DNA from: Oscillospiraceae bacterium
GTDB lineage: Bacteria > Bacillota_A > Clostridia > Oscillospirales > Oscillospiraceae
Assembly: GCA_016302005.1 (NCBI GenBank)
Contig: JAEDOK010000083.1
Span: forward strand, 1 to 7,662
Reading direction: 5' to 3'
DNA: 7,662 nt
Part shown: in pieces, positions 5,662 through 7,662 of the stretch
Layout: every line of letters begins with the position of its first letter
How positions within the stretch are numbered: position 1 is the first letter of the stretch
The notes under the pieces: generated by a model
Databases searched by the model: none
Told to the model about the DNA's origin: nothing
Seen by the model: the letters and a program-made list of their open reading frames with translations, nothing else
Made by a program: the position numbers and the translations under genes

Positions 5662-6084
5662 ATGCATTACCGGAAATTTCTGATCATCCCGCTCCTGTGC
5701 ATCCTGTTCTTCTGCGCAGCCTGCGGAGCAAAGGACCTGCCTCCGGACAGCAGCATGCCGGAGCCGGAGCCCCATGACGGTGTGTTTACATCCGAATACG
5801 GGACCATGACCTTTGACGGCGACGGCGAGAGCGTCACATTTGATTTTACGCCGGAGCTGGCAGAGGCAGCCGGGCTTCCGACGGGAGAGCAGACCGGCTC
5901 CTACGTATTCCTGTTCCAACACGGACAGTGGCGCTATGACAAAGCGGAGTCCTTCCGTATCTCCGTTTCGGACGCATCCTATGATTTCGTCAATGTTTTT
6001 ACCTTGACGGATGAAAACACCATTGCGCTTCAGTCCCCCCTGAACGTCGGAGAGACGATCCTGTTCAAAAAAGGAGAAAACTGA
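5662..6084 (+). CDS. Small predicted lipoprotein, function unknown
   Basis: This 140-aa protein should be exported and lipid-anchored on the outer face of the membrane. Residues 1-21 form a signal peptide with a short basic end (HYRK) and a hydrophobic core FLIIPLLCILFFCAA followed by C21, the likely lipidated cysteine. The -3 residue is cysteine (C18), not the usual leucine, so the lipobox is atypical. A Pro/Glu-rich linker (26-38) leads to a compact β-rich domain with GVFTSEYGTMTFDGDGESVT (40-59) and YVFLFQHGQWRYD (81-93). I do not recognise the family. The start at 5662 has GGGAGG 10 nt upstream and gives a proper signal peptide; the frame opens further upstream at 5596, but that adds residues with no ribosome binding site. 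The membrane-protein gene starts 2 nt after the stop, so they form an operon. Confidence 0.8.
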   Translation: MHYRKFLIIPLLCILFFCAACGAKDLPPDSSMPEPEPHDGVFTSEYGTMTFDGDGESVTFDFTPELAEAAGLPTGEQTGSYVFLFQHGQWRYDKAESFRISVSDASYDFVNVFTLTDENTIALQSPLNVGETILFKKGEN

Positions 6085-6086
6085 CG

Positions 6087-6698
6087 ATGGGGACGAATAT
6101 CCAAAAGGGTGATGACGGCACATATCGTTGGGTCTATGAGTTCAATATGCTGAAAAATCCGATCATCCTGCTGACGGTGCTGAAGCTATTTCTGTTTGTA
6201 CTGCTGGGGATGTGGATCATTTTCGGGATATTCAGGATCGGGAACGATGGCTTCGTCGGCGCATTTGTTGCGCAGACAAAGGCATTGCTGATCCCCGGGG
6301 CGATCCTGTTTGGATTGTCCGTCCTGGGATATATCATCCTTGCCTGTCTTTACGGGTGGAAATACTGCGTCCTGTTTGAGATGAACGAAAGAGGGATCCG
6401 CCACATTCAGATGGAGAAGCAGTTTAAAAAGGCGCAGGCGCTCGGCTGGCTGGCGGCGGCGGTCGGAGCGGCTGCGGGAAACCCCGGCGCTACAGGCGCG
6501 GGACTTCTCGCAGCAGCGAAAAATGAGCAGACGACGGAGTTCGGCAAAGTAAAACGCCTGCGTACCTACAAAGTGTTCCACACGATCAAGCTGGATTCCC
6601 CCCTGGATCACAATCAGATCTATGCGGAACCGGAGGACTACGATTTTGTTCTGGACTACATCTCCAAGCGGATCCCCGGAAAAAAAGCGGGGCATTGA
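6087..6698 (+). CDS. Two-helix membrane protein with cytoplasmic domain, function unknown
   Basis: This 203-aa protein has a polar amino end (MGTNIQKGDDGTYRWVYEFN), two strong membrane helices (~25-49 and ~67-90) and a ~110-residue soluble carboxyl part. With two helices, the two ends should lie on the same side, probably the cytoplasm. The soluble part has a strand-rich segment (YCVLFEMNERGIRHIQM, 93-109), a basic stretch, a Gly/Ala-rich segment (LAAAVGAAAGNPGATGAGLL, 122-141) and a closing IYAEPEDYDFVLDYISKRIP (178-197). The strands plus final helix recall bacterial PH-like domains, but that is a guess. AAGGAG lies 10 nt before the ATG, inside the end of the lipoprotein gene, so the two are co-translated and may act together at the membrane. 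A strong terminator follows. Confidence 0.8.
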   Translation: MGTNIQKGDDGTYRWVYEFNMLKNPIILLTVLKLFLFVLLGMWIIFGIFRIGNDGFVGAFVAQTKALLIPGAILFGLSVLGYIILACLYGWKYCVLFEMNERGIRHIQMEKQFKKAQALGWLAAAVGAAAGNPGATGAGLLAAAKNEQTTEFGKVKRLRTYKVFHTIKLDSPLDHNQIYAEPEDYDFVLDYISKRIPGKKAGH

Positions 6699-6714
6699 GG
6701 CAGCGCAGGCGCAT

Positions 6715-6763
6715 ACAAACACACGGCAGCAGGGAACGCACCCCGCGCCGTGTGTTTGTTTTT
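6715..6763 (+). terminator. Rho-independent terminator of the lipoprotein operon
   Basis: A 13-bp perfect stem ACAAACACACGGC (6715-6727) / GCCGTGTGTTTGT (6747-6759) with a 19-nt loop is followed by TTTTT (6759-6763). It begins 17 nt after the stop codon of the membrane protein. Confidence 0.88.
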
Positions 6764-6785
6764 GCGGATGGCTCGAAGGTGTAAT

Positions 6786-6995
6786 ACGGAGAGGCTGCCC
6801 CATTTGTCATTGCGAGGAGCGCAGCGACGCGGTAGCGCAGCCGTTCGCGAGGAACGAGCGTTACGGATGCGGCATACCCCTTGCGGGTGCAATCTTGCGC
6901 AGGAAGTAGCAAGTGCGTACAAACCTACAGCCGGAGATTGCCACGACCGGTGTGCGCACCGGTCTCGCAATGACAGTTTACGGCAGCCTCTCCGT
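6786..6995. mobile_element. MITE-like ~210-bp element with nested terminal inverted repeats
   Basis: The outer arms ACGGAGAGGCTGCC (6786-6799) and GGCAGCCTCTCCGT (6982-6995) are perfect 14-bp inverted repeats. Just inside, TGTCATTGCGAG (6805-6816) and CTCGCAATGACA (6964-6975) form a second perfect 12-bp inverted pair. The interior has no open gene. It holds the CCGTTCGCGAG module (6835-6889) and an inverted TTTGTACGCA module (6897-6925). No obvious target-site duplication is seen beside the arms, and there is no transposase. Calling it mobile is therefore inference from structure and from the partial copy at 2080. Confidence 0.6.
6835..6889. repeat. CAGCCGTTCGCGAG module (~53 bp) inside the inverted-repeat element
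   Basis: It differs from the copy at 3769-3823 at only a few positions (GAGGAACGAG for GAGGGACGAG, GGCATACC for GGCGTACC, one missing base in CCCCTTGCGGG). In the 2111-2163 copy the same module is inverted and lies in a different place relative to the CATTGCGAG end. Confidence 0.8.
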
Positions 6996-7003
6996 GTCTT
7001 GGG

Positions 7004-7051
7004 ATCCGCGCGGAGCGCTCACTATTCACTATTCTCTGTTCACTATTCACT
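7004..7051. repeat. Clipped tail module with TTCACTA repeats, copy 3
   Basis: ATCCGCGCGGAGCGCTC matches the tail at 338 and 2297 but lacks the CGACAC that should follow. It joins ACTATTCACTATTC directly and contains a related TTCACTATTCACT run. This looks like a small internal deletion that removed the end of the CGGAGCGCTCCG palindrome. Confidence 0.65.
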
Positions 7052-7092
7052 GCCCCCCGAAAGGCTCTTCAAGGATGCCGGCACTACACCAT

Positions 7093-7129
7093 AAAAAAAC
7101 GGTGCGTCCGGTTGGGGACGCACCGTTTT
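7093..7129 (-). terminator. Rho-independent terminator of groL
   Basis: On the minus strand a 14-bp stem (arms 7116-7129 and 7096-7109, core ACGGTGCGTCC) with a 6-nt loop runs into a T-tract of seven (complement of 7093-7099). It begins about 17 nt after the groL stop. The perfect stem and U-tract make this the clearest terminator in the window. Confidence 0.92.
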
Positions 7130-7146
7130 GTTGGAAAATCCGTTGA

Positions 7147-7662
7147 TCAATACATGCCGCCCATGCCGCCTGCGTTGGCTGCCGCTGCGGCTGCCGCGTC
7201 GGCTGCGGGATCGGGCTTATCCGCGACGAGGGATTCCGTCGTCAGGACGCACGCGCCGATGGACGCGGCGTTCTCCAAAGCGGTTCTCGTGACCTTCGTC
7301 GGATCGACGATGCCGCTGGGGATCATGTCGCAATACTCTGCGGTGTAGGCGTTGTAGCCGTAGCCGACCTTGTCGCTGTTCTTGATGCGCTCGAAGACGA
7401 CGGAGCCGTCTACGCCGGCGTTCTCCGCGATCTGGCGGATCGGTGCCTGCAGTGCCTTGGCAATGATGGAAGCGCCGGTCTTCTCGTCGCCGCTCAGCTC
7501 GGAGACGAGCTTCTCAACGGCAGGGATCGCGTTGACAAACGCCGTGCCGCCGCCTGCGACGATGCCTTCCTCGACTGCCGCACGGGTGGCGTTCAAAGCG
7601 TCCTCCACGCGGAGCTTCTGCTCCTTCATGGCAACCTCGGTCTGTGCGCCGACGCGGATGAC
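7147..7662 (-). CDS. groL: Chaperonin GroEL, C-terminal part (cut by window end)
   Basis: The last 171 residues of the 60-kDa chaperonin are present; the amino part lies beyond 7662. GroEL forms the double-ring ATP-driven folding chamber that works with GroES. Visible family sequence includes [20 protein letters not shown] at the window edge, the hinge and ATP-domain motif [20 protein letters not shown], and [15 protein letters not shown]. The gene ends in an Ala-rich run and the flexible GGMGGMY tail typical of GroEL, so the carboxyl end is intact. An internal ATG at 7629 (MKEQK) is not the start, because the conserved frame continues upstream to the edge. groS would normally precede groL and would be outside the window. 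A perfect terminator follows the stop. Confidence 0.97.
   Translation of the reverse strand, partial: VIRVGAQTEVAMKEQKLRVEDALNATRAAVEEGIVAGGGTAFVNAIPAVEKLVSELSGDEKTGASIIAKALQAPIRQIAENAGVDGSVVFERIKNSDKVGYGYNAYTAEYCDMIPSGIVDPTKVTRTALENAASIGACVLTTESLVADKPDPAADAAAAAAANAGGMGGMY

Larger units (their letters stand above)
6699..7146. other. Intergenic gap with two terminators and repeat block IV
   Basis: This gap lies between the convergent membrane-protein gene and groL. It holds a terminator for each gene at its ends and a ~210-bp element with terminal inverted repeats in the middle (6786-6995), followed by a clipped CGGAGCGCTC tail. Positions 7052-7092 show nothing recognisable. No gene is supported. 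Confidence 0.75.

Noticed and set aside
5614..6123. Minus-strand open frame opposite the lipoprotein gene
   Set aside because: The plus-strand frame has a ribosome binding site, signal peptide and operon partner; the minus frame has none of these.
7112..7348. Plus-strand open frame opposite the groL 3' end
   Set aside because: It is an antisense shadow of the Ala-rich GroEL tail and starts inside the groL terminator.

Overview
The window most resembles a chromosome segment from a GC-rich member of the Firmicutes, probably a gut Clostridia (Oscillospirales-like). This is inferred from strong AGGAGG-type ribosome binding sites, TTGACA/TATAAT-type promoters, a type I asparaginase, a Gram-positive-style small lipoprotein, and intergenic gaps filled with GC-rich palindromic repeats. 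No rRNA, tRNA, transposase, phage gene or CRISPR array was seen. All taxonomy here is inference, because no search could be run.

Layout. Positions 1-377 hold a tandem mosaic repeat block. A minus-strand pair follows: type I L-asparaginase (925-1929), then a Cys-rich DUF2284-type metal-binding protein (378-923) that starts 1 nt after the asparaginase stop codon. Positions 1930-2455 are a divergent gap with a second repeat block and a clear promoter for a plus-strand GtrB-like membrane glycosyltransferase (2456-3382), which ends in a strong terminator hairpin. Positions 3427-4030 hold the richest repeat array, with two 186-bp direct copies and further modules. A 482-aa HTH regulator (4031-5479, minus) is divergent from a two-gene plus-strand operon made of a 140-aa lipoprotein (5662-6084) and a 203-aa two-helix membrane protein (6087-6698). 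The 182-bp gap between them has a consensus promoter for the regulator and a palindromic operator-like site. A terminator, a ~210-bp element with long terminal inverted repeats and a second terminator then separate this operon from the 3' end of groL (GroEL, minus, running off the window at 7662).

How parts may work together. The asparaginase and DUF2284 genes look translationally coupled. The regulator, lipoprotein and membrane protein form a compact divergent unit that could be a self-regulated envelope-sensing or envelope-response module; no function can be assigned from sequence alone, and it is the best candidate here for an undescribed system.

The other notable content is the repeat family. 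A small set of modules recurs in different orders and orientations in all four long gaps: paired GGGCGG-N7-CCGCCC palindromes 48-49 bp apart, a ~29-bp 'TTTGTACGCA...TTCCTGCAC' module, a ~53-bp 'CAGCCGTTCGCGAG' module, a 'CCGCGAAGCGG' module and a CGGAGCGCTCCG tail. This resembles REP/REPIN-type or MITE-like elements that have recombined as mosaics.
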